In this document: piece after piece, positions 40,904 to 48,771 of the stretch
How positions within the stretch are numbered: position 1 is the first letter of the stretch
How the letters are laid out: the number at the start of each line of letters is the position of its first letter
Source of the DNA: Bulleidia extructa W1219
GTDB taxonomy: Bacteria > Bacillota_I > Bacilli_A > Erysipelotrichales > Erysipelotrichaceae
DNA: 64,000 nt
Assembly (NCBI RefSeq): GCF_000177375.1
Contig: NZ_ADFR01000014.1
Location: 1-64,000 of the forward strand
Direction: 5' to 3'
Notes under the pieces: generated by a model
The model's database searches: none
What the model was told of the DNA's origin: nothing
What the model saw: the letters and a program-made list of their open reading frames with translations, nothing else
Translations under genes and position numbers: made by a program

Positions 40904-41573
40904 AACAAGTATCCTCGGTTTTTTACTCTTTTTATCATTATTATTAACCGTGGTGGATTTAGTAGCTTTTGACCCGAAATTATTTCAATCTTCTTACCAA
41001 AGAGAAAATACGATGGCCACCTTGAATATGAGTGAACAGGATCTCATGAGATCTTCAAATGTGCTATTGGATTATTTAAAAGGGAAGCGGAAAGATATCA
41101 TGGTGGAAGCCGAAGTCAATGGTCACAAGAGAATGGTCTTTAATGAAAGAGAAACCAAGCATATGGTGGATGTGAAAAAATTATACGAAAAGGCGATGCT
41201 GATACGGAATGTGTGTGTGATTTTGATGATTGTAGGGATGCTTGTTGAATTTTCAAGGAATCGTGCAGGGATGAAAACTTTTCTGTGGGAAGTTTTTAGA
41301 AACGGTCTTCTGGTATTTGGTTTTCTGTTGTTGTTTCTATTGGTCTATGCGATAACGGATTTTTATGGGTTTTGGATGAATTTCCATTATTTATTTTTTG
41401 ATAATGACTTATTTTTATTAGATCCTAATGTATCTTTGATGATCAATATGTTTCCAGAGAGTTTCTTTTTTAGAATGGTTATAAGGATCGTGATTATGTT
41501 TGCGGTTGTGAGTTTGACAATAGGGGGAGTGGTGTATGATTTATTTGGTCGTAGAAGGAGTGTGATTGCATGA
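40890..41573 (+). CDS. TIGR01906/DUF1461-type integral membrane protein
   Basis: The 227-residue protein has an N-terminal helix (SILGFLLFLSLLLTVVDLVAF), an extracytoplasmic loop with MATLNMSEQDLMRSSNVLLDYLKG and MVFNERETKHMVDVK, and three further helices, with WMNFHYLFFDNDLFLLDPN before the last. This matches the TIGR01906/DUF1461 family, of unknown function. It overlaps rdgB by 14 bases and the next gene by 4, so the three form an operon. Confidence 0.8.
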   Translation: MKWIKTSILGFLLFLSLLLTVVDLVAFDPKLFQSSYQRENTMATLNMSEQDLMRSSNVLLDYLKGKRKDIMVEAEVNGHKRMVFNERETKHMVDVKKLYEKAMLIRNVCVILMIVGMLVEFSRNRAGMKTFLWEVFRNGLLVFGFLLLFLLVYAITDFYGFWMNFHYLFFDNDLFLLDPNVSLMINMFPESFFFRMVIRIVIMFAVVSLTIGGVVYDLFGRRRSVIA

Positions 41574-42088
41574 TTCATATTGTTTTATTTGAGCCGGAAA
41601 TTCCCGGCAATACAGGAAATATTATGAGAACTTGTGCAGCTTTCCATATGAAGCTACATTTGATTGAACCATTAGGCTTTCATTTGGATGAGAAACATCT
41701 CAAAAGAGCGGGAATGGATTATCGTGAAAATGTAGATTATGTGAAACATATAAATTGGGATTCTTTTTTTCAAGAGCATGGAAATCAAGGATTATTTTAT
41801 TATGTGACTCGGTATGGTAAGCACACTCCTGATTCTTTCATGTATCCAAAAGATCAAGAAATTTACTTGGTCTTTGGAAAAGAAAGTACGGGTATTCCAA
41901 AACCTATTTTGGCCAATCATGAAGATTTTTGTATGCGCATTCCCATGGTCGAAAAGGCTCGTTCTTTAAATTTGAGTAATTGCGTGGCTTTATGTGCGTA
42001 TGAGGTGAATCGTCAATGGGGTTATTCGGGATTAAGTCATACTGAAGTCATTAAAGGAGCGAATTTTTTAGATCAATTCAAAGATTAA
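41570..42088 (+). CDS. trmL: tRNA (cytidine/uridine-34) 2'-O-methyltransferase TrmL
   Basis: The 172-residue SPOUT enzyme has the motifs IVLFEPEIPGNTGNIMRTCA, YLVFGKESTGIP and RSLNLSNCVALCAYEVNRQ (the knotted SAM-binding site). TrmL methylates the wobble nucleotide of tRNA-Leu species in characterised bacteria. Its ATG overlaps the membrane-protein stop (ATGA). It is complete and of typical length. Confidence 0.93.
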   Translation: MIHIVLFEPEIPGNTGNIMRTCAAFHMKLHLIEPLGFHLDEKHLKRAGMDYRENVDYVKHINWDSFFQEHGNQGLFYYVTRYGKHTPDSFMYPKDQEIYLVFGKESTGIPKPILANHEDFCMRIPMVEKARSLNLSNCVALCAYEVNRQWGYSGLSHTEVIKGANFLDQFKD

Positions 42089-42096
42089 GCATATCT

Positions 42097-42126
42097 TTGG
42101 ATTTTAAGGGAATAAGTGACTATTCT
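42097..42126 (+). promoter_or_regulatory. Possible promoter of the RidA-family gene
   Basis: TTGGAT at 42097-42102 and TATTCT at 42121-42126 are separated by 18 bases. A 10-base palindrome (CTATTAATAG, 42125-42134) overlaps the -10 end and could be an operator or chance. Confidence 0.35.
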
Positions 42127-42150
42127 ATTAATAGTTAATTAGGAGTATCT

Positions 42151-42609
42151 ATGATTCAAGAAAGTATACAACCGAAAAATCTTTGTGCTTGTAAGCATTC
42201 ATCTCCTGCCATTAAGAATGGAGATGCCATTTATATGGCGGCTCAATTACCTATTAATCAAGATGGGTGTTTGGTAGCGAGTGACATTCAATCTCAAGTG
42301 GATCAGTGTTTAAGAAACATGGAAATGATTTTAAAGGAAAGTGGATTGGATTTTTCGTATGTTTTGACAACCAAGGTATATTTGGTTCATATGGAAGATC
42401 TAGCACTGGTAGATGAAAAGATGGGAGAATATTTTCATCATCCATATCCAGCCAGAACGGTTATCGGGGTTTCTGAGTTGCCTTGTGGTGCTTTAATTCA
42501 GATTGAAGGTTTTGCGATGGATAACAGGGCGATTGAAATTATGATGAGTGAGGAAGACTGTTCAGATTGTTCAAAGTCTGTTTGTGAGATCGTGCAAAAT
42601 ATTCATTGA
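42151..42609 (+). CDS. RidA/YjgF-family deaminase with Cys-rich tail
   Basis: The 152-residue protein has the RidA core: AIYMAAQLPINQDG, LKESGLDFSYVLTTKVYL and the active-site segment PARTVIGVSELPCGALIQIE containing the conserved Arg. RidA hydrolyses reactive enamine/imine intermediates of PLP enzymes. Unusually, about 20 residues follow the normal end, with three cysteines in CSDCSKSVC, and two more lie near the start (LCACKH). Those could bind metal or act as a redox switch. It appears to be a single-gene unit. Confidence 0.85.
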   Translation: MIQESIQPKNLCACKHSSPAIKNGDAIYMAAQLPINQDGCLVASDIQSQVDQCLRNMEMILKESGLDFSYVLTTKVYLVHMEDLALVDEKMGEYFHHPYPARTVIGVSELPCGALIQIEGFAMDNRAIEIMMSEEDCSDCSKSVCEIVQNIH

Positions 42610-42690
42610 TTGAAGATGATTGTTTTTTTATGAAGAAATGAGTTTTTAAAGAAACGCAGGATAGATGGTAAATCATGGATGTATTTATGC

Positions 42691-42696
42691 TAGAAT
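42691..42696 (+). promoter_or_regulatory. Extended -10 promoter of the YitT-nudix-DUF421 operon
   Basis: TGCTAGAAT provides an extended -10 (42691-42696), 31 bases before ATG 42728. The presence of the promoter inside the longer frame supports the shorter protein start. Confidence 0.5.
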
Positions 42697-42727
42697 TGAT
42701 CTGGTACGAAACGGAAGAAATTACGGT

Positions 42728-43603
42728 ATGTTGAAAACGTTAAATGTTCACTTTGTCAAAAAGGATATTCGAAATATATTGATGATTATTGTGTCCTCAT
42801 TTTTATATGCTTATGGATTACAAACTTTTGTGAAATGGGGAAACTTATATCCAAGTGGGTTTGCAGGTATTTCACGATTGGTCATTCAAATTATTCATGA
42901 TATGGCAGGGGTAGAAATTCCATTTGCGCTGGTTTATTTTGGTTTAAATATTTTTGTGACGATATTGGTCTGGAAGCGAATTGGACATAAATTCATCTTG
43001 TTTTCATTTTTATGGTATTCGTTAGCTTCTTTTTTTACAGCCTTTATGAATTTTAATGTCATTACCAATGATCAATTATTGATTGCGGTTTTTGGAGGTA
43101 TCTTGAACGGTATTTCAATCGGGCTTGCTTTAAATGCGAATGCGTCTAGCGGGGGAACGGATTTTATTGCAATTGATTTAAGTGCTCGCTTGAATCGTCC
43201 AACTTGGAATTATATTTTATTCATCAATGCTTTAGTTTTGTCCATTGCCGGTATTCGTAGTGGCTGGAGTTTAGCTTTATATTCCATTATTTTTCAGTTT
43301 GCTTCAACTCAGGTGGTGAATGCGATGTATTCCCGTTATAAATTGTCACGTATGGAAATTATTACGGATTATCCCGAAGATGTGAGTCAGAGAATTTTTC
43401 GACTTTATCGCCATGGCATCACCCAAATTCAAGTGTTGGGGGTATATAAGCATCGTAGACATAGTTTATTGATGTTGACGGTGAATCAAAGTCAAGTTGC
43501 TAATATTGTTAAAGCAGTGAAAAAGGTCGATCCTATGGCATTTGTGACGGTGTATGAAGTGGAAAAGGTAATTGGTAATTTTTATCAACAACCGGTGGAA
43601 TAA
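42728..43603 (+). CDS. YitT-family membrane protein (DUF161 + DUF2179)
   Basis: From ATG 42728 the protein has 291 residues. About five or six helices (IRNILMIIVSSFLYAYGLQTF, GGILNGISIGLALNANASSG) are followed by a cytoplasmic DUF2179 domain ending VTVYEVEKVIGNF. This is the YitT/YpjC architecture; function is unknown, transport or sensing being suggested for the family. An in-frame ATG at 42665 exists, but a -10 box lies between it and 42728. The 3' end overlaps the nudix gene (TAATG). Confidence 0.85.
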   Translation: MLKTLNVHFVKKDIRNILMIIVSSFLYAYGLQTFVKWGNLYPSGFAGISRLVIQIIHDMAGVEIPFALVYFGLNIFVTILVWKRIGHKFILFSFLWYSLASFFTAFMNFNVITNDQLLIAVFGGILNGISIGLALNANASSGGTDFIAIDLSARLNRPTWNYILFINALVLSIAGIRSGWSLALYSIIFQFASTQVVNAMYSRYKLSRMEIITDYPEDVSQRIFRLYRHGITQIQVLGVYKHRRHSLLMLTVNQSQVANIVKAVKKVDPMAFVTVYEVEKVIGNFYQQPVE

Positions 43604-44145
43604 TGATGGAATTAGAATTGAAAGATAACGAATGGGACTTTGATTATTGTGATCATGATCGACAAATTTGCCGAGCTATTGTGGTGGATGAAAAGAGAAA
43701 TTTTTATTTTGTCCAAGTGCAGCGAAAAGATGATTTTGGTATTGGTACTTTCATTGAAACGGCAGGTGGAGGAAAGGAAGAAATCGAAACAGAAGAGGAA
43801 GCTATTCGTCGAGAATTGAACGAAGAATTGGGTGTTGAAGTGGATATTCTTTGTCGATTAGGGAAAGTATCGGATTATTATAATCTCATCCATCGCCATA
43901 ACATTAATCATTATTTTTTATGTCAAGTTAAAAGCTTTGGTAAAAGTCATCAAACCGATGATGAGATTCAAAACTTTCATTTATCCACTCTGAAAATGAG
44001 TTATCAAGAAGCTTTAAAAGAGTATGAACAATGTCGAAATACAAAATTGGGCAGGTTGATTGCGCAAAGAGAAATACCTATTTTAAAAAAGGCATATTCT
44101 TTTCTAAAAAGACGGTCTATTGGTAAGGAGTTTGAGGATGAATGA
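43603..44145 (+). CDS. NUDIX hydrolase
   Basis: The 180-residue protein contains the Nudix box GGGKEEIETEEEAIRRELNE followed by ELGV, with all catalytic glutamates, inside a typical alpha/beta fold. The sequence around it (IETAGGGKEE) resembles ADP-sugar/ADP-ribose pyrophosphatases more than MutT. Start and stop both overlap neighbours, so it is translated together with the membrane proteins on each side. The substrate is unknown. Confidence 0.85.
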   Translation: MMELELKDNEWDFDYCDHDRQICRAIVVDEKRNFYFVQVQRKDDFGIGTFIETAGGGKEEIETEEEAIRRELNEELGVEVDILCRLGKVSDYYNLIHRHNINHYFLCQVKSFGKSHQTDDEIQNFHLSTLKMSYQEALKEYEQCRNTKLGRLIAQREIPILKKAYSFLKRRSIGKEFEDE

Positions 44146-44794
44146 ATTTTTATTAGTGACAATAAAATTGTTAATTGGTTTTTTGGCTTTGATTATGGTC
44201 ATCAATGTGACAGGCAAAGGAAATTTAGCTCCCTCTTCTGCCAGTGATCAGGTACAAAATTATGTGCTTGGTGGTATTATCGGTGGTGTTATCTATAATA
44301 AGAACGTTCAAATTTTAGAATATATTGGTATCTTATGTATCTGGTGTATTTTAGTTCTTCTTTTAAAGTTGATTAAGACCTATAGTGTGAAAGCTAAGCA
44401 AGTTTTGGATGGTAAGGCATTTATCATCATTGATCATGGTCAAATTAATATTGAAAATTGTAAGAAAGTGGGTTTATCTGCTCATGATGTGTCTTTTAAG
44501 CTTCGGACCAATCACATCTATTCAACCAGGAAAGTGAAAAGAGCCCTCATGGAGCAAAATGGTCAGTTAATTATTGTTCAAGACGGAGAAGAAAATCCAA
44601 AGTTTCCTTTGATAACGGATGGGCAATTACAAACAGATATTTTGGATGTGATTGGCAAGAATGAAACATGGTTATTGGAAGAAATGAAAAAGCAAGGGTT
44701 AAATTCATATGGCGATGTTTTTTTGGGAGAATATATAGATGGCTATTTAGCATTGACGCCATATCCTTCAAAAAAAGATGAAGTAAAGAATTGA
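44138..44794 (+). CDS. DUF421 (YetF/YdfR-type) membrane protein
   Basis: ATG 44138 with AAGGAG upstream gives 218 residues. Three N-terminal helices contain FLALIMVINVTGKGNLAPSS and VQNYVLGGIIGGVIYN, followed by the cytoplasmic DUF421/DUF3290-type domain (LDGKAFIIIDHGQINIENCK, KRALMEQNGQLIIVQDGEE). YetF/YdfR proteins are spore- or stress-associated membrane proteins of unknown activity. It overlaps the nudix gene by 8 bases and ends the operon. Confidence 0.85.
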   Translation: MNEFLLVTIKLLIGFLALIMVINVTGKGNLAPSSASDQVQNYVLGGIIGGVIYNKNVQILEYIGILCIWCILVLLLKLIKTYSVKAKQVLDGKAFIIIDHGQINIENCKKVGLSAHDVSFKLRTNHIYSTRKVKRALMEQNGQLIIVQDGEENPKFPLITDGQLQTDILDVIGKNETWLLEEMKKQGLNSYGDVFLGEYIDGYLALTPYPSKKDEVKN

Positions 44795-44824
44795 AAAATC
44801 AATGGTATATAAAGAAATAATTGG

Positions 44825-44830
44825 TATACT
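44825..44830 (+). promoter_or_regulatory. Extended -10 promoter of the gene at 44859
   Basis: TGGTATACT carries an extended -10 (44825-44830), 28 bases before the ATG. No convincing -35 is visible. Confidence 0.45.
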
Positions 44831-44858
44831 TGTACGAAATAGGTAAGGGAAAATATCC

Positions 44859-45617
44859 ATGTCATTATTACAAAAGTGCTGGCAATTCTTGGTGAATCAT
44901 TTTGAAGATAATCATTCGTTGATTCATTTTGAACTTACAGCAACACAGTGGAAAGCACTTGTCAGAGAACATCTGACACCGATAATTGAAAAAGAATTAC
45001 AAGTGAAACAAATTGCGGATTTTGTGTGGGCAAGTGAATATAATAGTTTGGGAATGAGAAAAGTGATTTCATTCTTTTATCTCAATAATGCGTACGCAAC
45101 TTTTAAGTGGGGATGGAATTTTGAATTTATACCAAAGTGTTCTGGAAGTAAAGTTGTATGGGCGAGAACGGATAAAAGTATTCATACACATGTGTATGAA
45201 CTATCGAAGGACTTTTATAATTCTGATGGTACGAATCGTAAAAAAAGAGAAGCTTATGATAGAACTATTGTATCAAGGTATTTTGTCATTGAAAAAAACG
45301 CTAAAAATGTTATTGAAAAGATCGTAAAAGATCATAAAAAAACGCTAAAATATCTATTGCCAACGATTCAAGAGTATTATCGTTCTACAGAAACGATGGA
45401 ATTGATATTGCGTAGAATAGATCTCAATTTAGAAAATCCATATTATCGTTTTATTAATCCGGGACTTTTGATTTCAAAAGTTTTTATCTTATATTATTTG
45501 AAGTCAAAAGAAAAAGCGATTTCTGATTTTGAAAAAATTTCCTTCCAATGTGAGGATATAAAAAACCAGTATTACAAGAAATTGTTATCCATGGAGGAAT
45601 ATCGCCAGAAAAGATAA
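44859..45617 (+). CDS. Hypothetical protein next to an Imm70-like gene
   Basis: The 252-residue soluble protein is not recognised with confidence. Its start (FEDNHSLIHFELTATQWKALVREHLTPII) and the central SFFYLNNAYATFKWGWNFEFIPK hint at DUF4304-type proteins, which occur among polymorphic-toxin immunity genes. No signal or membrane helix is seen. It is followed 71 bases later by an Imm70-like gene, so the pair may be an immunity cluster. There is no toxin gene in the neighbourhood. Confidence 0.45.
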   Translation: MSLLQKCWQFLVNHFEDNHSLIHFELTATQWKALVREHLTPIIEKELQVKQIADFVWASEYNSLGMRKVISFFYLNNAYATFKWGWNFEFIPKCSGSKVVWARTDKSIHTHVYELSKDFYNSDGTNRKKREAYDRTIVSRYFVIEKNAKNVIEKIVKDHKKTLKYLLPTIQEYYRSTETMELILRRIDLNLENPYYRFINPGLLISKVFILYYLKSKEKAISDFEKISFQCEDIKNQYYKKLLSMEEYRQKR

Positions 45618-45688
45618 ATGCCGTTTCATTAGATTTTGATGTCAAAAGTGAATAGAAGGGCATTATCATTTATAGGGAGTTAAAAAAT

Positions 45689-46096
45689 ATGGTTTGTTTT
45701 AGAGTTGGAAATATCTCGTATGAAATTGGTGCTGCCTCCTTTTTATATTCTTTTTTTTCAACGGTCGCCTATAGGCTTGAAAAAGGGCGATGGGGTAGTC
45801 GGTTTCCTATGATTATGAATGAATTATACCAAGGACAATTATCTTTGGAAAAAATACTTGTGGCTAAACAAGAACTTAAGCAAATTAAAAAGGAATTATC
45901 GCTTTTTTTGCCTGATCAGGTTGTATGGGATATTGATGACTTATCAAAGCAACCACCATGGAAAAATCATATCAGCCATACCATTACAAGTTTAGAAAAT
46001 TATTTTATCACTTGTGATGGTCAGGATTTTATAGAGGTATTCCAGAACACATTAGATACCGCTATTGAAATAAAAGAAGATGTGCTGATTCAATAA
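45689..46096 (+). CDS. Imm70-family immunity protein
   Basis: The 135-residue protein resembles the Imm70 family of polymorphic-toxin immunity proteins: GNISYEIGAASFLYSFFSTV, the Trp-Gly segment GRWGSRFPMIMNELYQGQLS, and DQVVWDIDDLSKQPPWKNHI. Such proteins protect against toxins delivered between cells, often LXG or RHS types. No cognate toxin lies next to it, so it is an orphan immunity gene here, possibly against kin toxins. A GGGAG site precedes the ATG. The WXG100/EssC-like module elsewhere in the window makes a type VII link attractive, but this is inference. Confidence 0.7.
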   Translation: MVCFRVGNISYEIGAASFLYSFFSTVAYRLEKGRWGSRFPMIMNELYQGQLSLEKILVAKQELKQIKKELSLFLPDQVVWDIDDLSKQPPWKNHISHTITSLENYFITCDGQDFIEVFQNTLDTAIEIKEDVLIQ

Positions 46097-46119
46097 AATC
46101 AAATATGGAGATAAAATTC

Positions 46120-46198
46120 ATGTCATTAAAAAAAGGTTTATGAGTATTTTCGTGTAGTGACTTGTATGGGAAATGAACTGATTGAAATAGACTGTTAG
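46120..46198 (+). pseudogene. Decayed short coding remnant after the immunity gene
   Basis: GGAGA is followed by an ATG whose frame stops after seven codons (MSLKKGL) at an A7 run. With one more A the frame would continue as VYEYFRVVTCMGNELIEIDC before stopping. The reads-through-run pattern suggests a frameshifted and truncated gene of the immunity cluster. The evidence is short and could be chance. The rest of 46097-46378 holds a terminator and a promoter. Confidence 0.25.
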
Positions 46199-46222
46199 AA
46201 AAAATAGGAAATGGAAATAAGG

Positions 46223-46259
46223 GTTGAGTGGTTCGAAATAAAGAATAACTCAACTTTTT
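46223..46259 (+). terminator. Terminator of the immunity-gene stretch
   Basis: The 7-base stem GTTGAGT/ACTCAAC with an 18-base loop is followed by TTTTT. Confidence 0.55.
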
Positions 46260-46290
46260 GAGTAAAGAATAATAAATAAAATGTAAGGGC

Positions 46291-46318
46291 TTGCAAATAC
46301 TTAATTTGGAAGTATACT
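46291..46318 (+). promoter_or_regulatory. Promoter of the guanidino-amino-acid gene cluster
   Basis: TTGCAA at 46291-46296 and TATACT at 46313-46318 are separated by 16 bases. A 60-base leader with a weak imperfect hairpin precedes AAAGGAGG and the first gene. Confidence 0.65.
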
Positions 46319-46378
46319 AAAATTAAGGAGTACCTTTCTTGAATGAAAAGTACACCAATGTAAAGGAGGAAAGTTTAT

Positions 46379-47155
46379 ATGAAACATTTTAAAAATGTTA
46401 TTGTTCGTATTCCTGGAAAGGGGATTAGCGAGGGAATTACATCTAATCCTCAGCTTGGAAAACCTGTTTACGAGAATGCCTTAGTTCAACATGAACATTA
46501 TGTTGAAGCTTTGTCCAAGTGTGGTGTAAAAGTCAATGTATTACCACCAAATAATGACTTTCCTGATTCATGCTTTATGGAGGATACTGCACTTTGTACG
46601 GATAAATGTGCCATTATTTCTAGACCGGGAGCTGAAACTAGAAGAAATGAAACTCAATTAGAAGATTTCCGTAAGTTATTATCTAGTTTTTATACCAATG
46701 TTCATGAAATTAAGGCTCCTGGCATGGTAGAACCTGGTGATATTATGATGGTTGGTGATACTTTCTATGTGGGTAAATCAGCACGTACCAATGATGAAGG
46801 ATTTGCACAGATGAAGGAAATACTGGAGAGTTATGGAAAAACTGTCATTCAAGTGCCATTAGAGGAAGTATTGCATCTTAAGACAGGTGTCAATTACTTG
46901 GAAGATAATAATTTATTGGTTGCTGGGGAGTTTGTAGATAATCCTTTATTCGCATCATTTAATAAGATCGTTGTTGATTCTGATGAGGCATATGCGGCCA
47001 ATTGTATTTGGGTAAATGGAACTGTTATCGTGCCGTCCGGATATCCAAAAGTTCAATCTGCCATTGAACACCTTGGCTATAAGGTTCTTCTTGTTGATAC
47101 TTCCGAATATCGCAAGATTGATGGTGGTTTAAGTTGTTTGTCATTACGTTTTTAG
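46379..47155 (+). CDS. DDAH/arginine-deiminase-like hydrolase, copy 1
   Basis: The 258-residue protein belongs to the guanidino-group-modifying superfamily. The substrate-binding and catalytic segments are visible: PDSCFMEDTAL, PGDIMMVGDTFYVG, the His segment LHLKTGVNYLEDNN and the nucleophile Cys in GGLSCLSLRF at the extreme C-terminus. Length and layout are those of dimethylarginine dimethylaminohydrolases, not of the 400-residue ArcA. Candidate reactions are hydrolysis of arginine, a methylated arginine or citrulline. A paralogue ends the cluster, with an antiporter and a racemase-like enzyme between them. It has a strong AAAGGAGG site. Confidence 0.85.
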   Translation: MKHFKNVIVRIPGKGISEGITSNPQLGKPVYENALVQHEHYVEALSKCGVKVNVLPPNNDFPDSCFMEDTALCTDKCAIISRPGAETRRNETQLEDFRKLLSSFYTNVHEIKAPGMVEPGDIMMVGDTFYVGKSARTNDEGFAQMKEILESYGKTVIQVPLEEVLHLKTGVNYLEDNNLLVAGEFVDNPLFASFNKIVVDSDEAYAANCIWVNGTVIVPSGYPKVQSAIEHLGYKVLLVDTSEYRKIDGGLSCLSLRF

Positions 47156-47172
47156 TTAAATAATATATTTGC

Positions 47173-47210
47173 ACGATGGGAAAGGATGATTCTTTTCCCA
47201 TCGTCTTTCT
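47173..47210 (+). terminator. Hairpin between hydrolase 1 and the antiporter gene
   Basis: An 11-base stem (ACGATGGGAAA/TTTCCCATCGT) with a loop of about 10 bases is followed by CTTTCT. It may be a partial terminator that lowers expression of the downstream genes, or a stabilising 3' end for the first message. Confidence 0.7.
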
Positions 47211-47242
47211 AATCTAAAATAATATATAGGGAGAATAATTAT

Positions 47243-48679
47243 ATGAGTGAAAAAAAATCTGCTCAGCAAAATGTTAGTTTATTAGGGCTGGTTGCTCTGA
47301 CAGTTACGACAGTTATTGGGGCTGGTGTTTTTAATCTACCACGTGATTTGGCAAGCTCTGTGGCTCCCGGCCCTGCTTTGATTGCATTAGTTATTGCTAG
47401 TATTGCCTTTGCGGTATTTGTGTATTGTTTGAAGTATTTGCAAGATCATTATCCAAATTTAGATGCGGGAATTTTCAGTTTTCCGGAACAAGGGTTTGGA
47501 AAATTTATTGGTTTTTTATCTTGCGCAGGTTATTGGTTATCTATTGTAGTGGGGAATGTTTCGCTAGGCGTGTTATCGGTTAGTTCACTTGGTTATTTTA
47601 TACCAATGTTCCGTGGAGGTAATAACATACCTTCTTTAATTCTATTGTCGATTATTTTATGGGTATTTTATTATATTTGTGCTTCGGGAGCAAAGAAAGC
47701 TTCACTAGTTAATACTTTTATTTGGATTGCCAAGATGATTCCAATTGTAGTCTTTATTGTGGCTCTAATATTTGCGTTTAAGGTAGATATATTTAACACG
47801 GGATTGTGGGAAAATGCGATGGCATCTAATGGTTTACCTACATCTATAGGTGGTCAAGTTGGAAAGGCGATGGCTTCTACAATTTGGGTATATGTTGGTA
47901 TTGAAGGAGCGTTGATTTATTCAGCACGTGCGAAAACAAAATCAGATTCTTCAAAAGCGATTGTGATTTCTTATGTGATTATTGCAGTTACTTATATTTT
48001 GTTAACATTTTTGACCTTTGGTGCAGTTTCGCAAGTACAAGTGGCTGGTATGGAAGTTCCTGCATTAGGAGGTATTTTAGAAGCGGTAGTAGGAAAATGG
48101 GGTGCGGTTCTTATGAACTTCGGTATCGCTTTATCGGCTGCGGGATGTTGGTTTGGTTGCTGTTTATTTTCGGGAGAAATTTTAGATGTTGCGGCTAAAC
48201 ACGAAATAGTACCAAAGTTCTTTGGTGTGGAAAATTCAGTTGGTCAGCCAACGAACTCTTTATTAGTGTCCACCGTTATTCAACAAGCATTCTTCATTAC
48301 CATTATAGTGAATGAATCTATTTATAATGTGATGGCTTTATTTGCGTCTAGTACCATGTTAGTACCATATTTTACTGTCAGTTTAACAATGGTAAAAGAA
48401 TCAATTAAATTTGATAATGGATTTAAATGGAACACACTTTTGGGCTTTGTGTCAACTATTGCCATGGCGTATCTAATGTATTCTACAGGATGGAAATATA
48501 TAATCATTACTGCTTTGCTTTTTGCACCATGTATGATTGCTTATTATTTTGCACGTAAAGAAAACCATCGAGAATTTCTTTCTGGTACAGAAAAAATGGT
48601 AGCCCTGATCATCGTAGCACTGGCATTAATCAGTTTGTTCTTGATTTTCAATGGAACGATAGATTTATCTGCTATGTGA
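47243..48679 (+). CDS. Amino acid antiporter of the arginine:ornithine (ArcD-like) APC group
   Basis: The 478-residue protein has about 12 helices and the APC start LLGLVALTVTTVIGAGVFNL, then FGKFIGFLSCAGYWLSIVVG, typical of basic amino acid/polyamine antiporters (ArcD, LysI type). With the hydrolases beside it, exchange of arginine or a related guanidino compound for ornithine or citrulline is likely. Specificity is inferred from context. It is preceded by a hairpin and has a GGGAG site. Confidence 0.85.
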   Translation: MSEKKSAQQNVSLLGLVALTVTTVIGAGVFNLPRDLASSVAPGPALIALVIASIAFAVFVYCLKYLQDHYPNLDAGIFSFPEQGFGKFIGFLSCAGYWLSIVVGNVSLGVLSVSSLGYFIPMFRGGNNIPSLILLSIILWVFYYICASGAKKASLVNTFIWIAKMIPIVVFIVALIFAFKVDIFNTGLWENAMASNGLPTSIGGQVGKAMASTIWVYVGIEGALIYSARAKTKSDSSKAIVISYVIIAVTYILLTFLTFGAVSQVQVAGMEVPALGGILEAVVGKWGAVLMNFGIALSAAGCWFGCCLFSGEILDVAAKHEIVPKFFGVENSVGQPTNSLLVSTVIQQAFFITIIVNESIYNVMALFASSTMLVPYFTVSLTMVKESIKFDNGFKWNTLLGFVSTIAMAYLMYSTGWKYIIITALLFAPCMIAYYFARKENHREFLSGTEKMVALIIVALALISLFLIFNGTIDLSAM

Positions 48680-48771
48680 ATAATGGCTGATTGTATTTCA
48701 ACAGTATCATAAAACCAATAATTAACATTATGGTAAATATTCAAAGAAGTCATAGATAGAAGGTGAATGAA

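Noticed and set aside
46097-46378. Possible insertion-sequence scar in the gene-poor stretch
   Set aside because: No inverted repeats, target duplication or transposase fragment could be seen; only a terminator, a promoter and a weak coding remnant.
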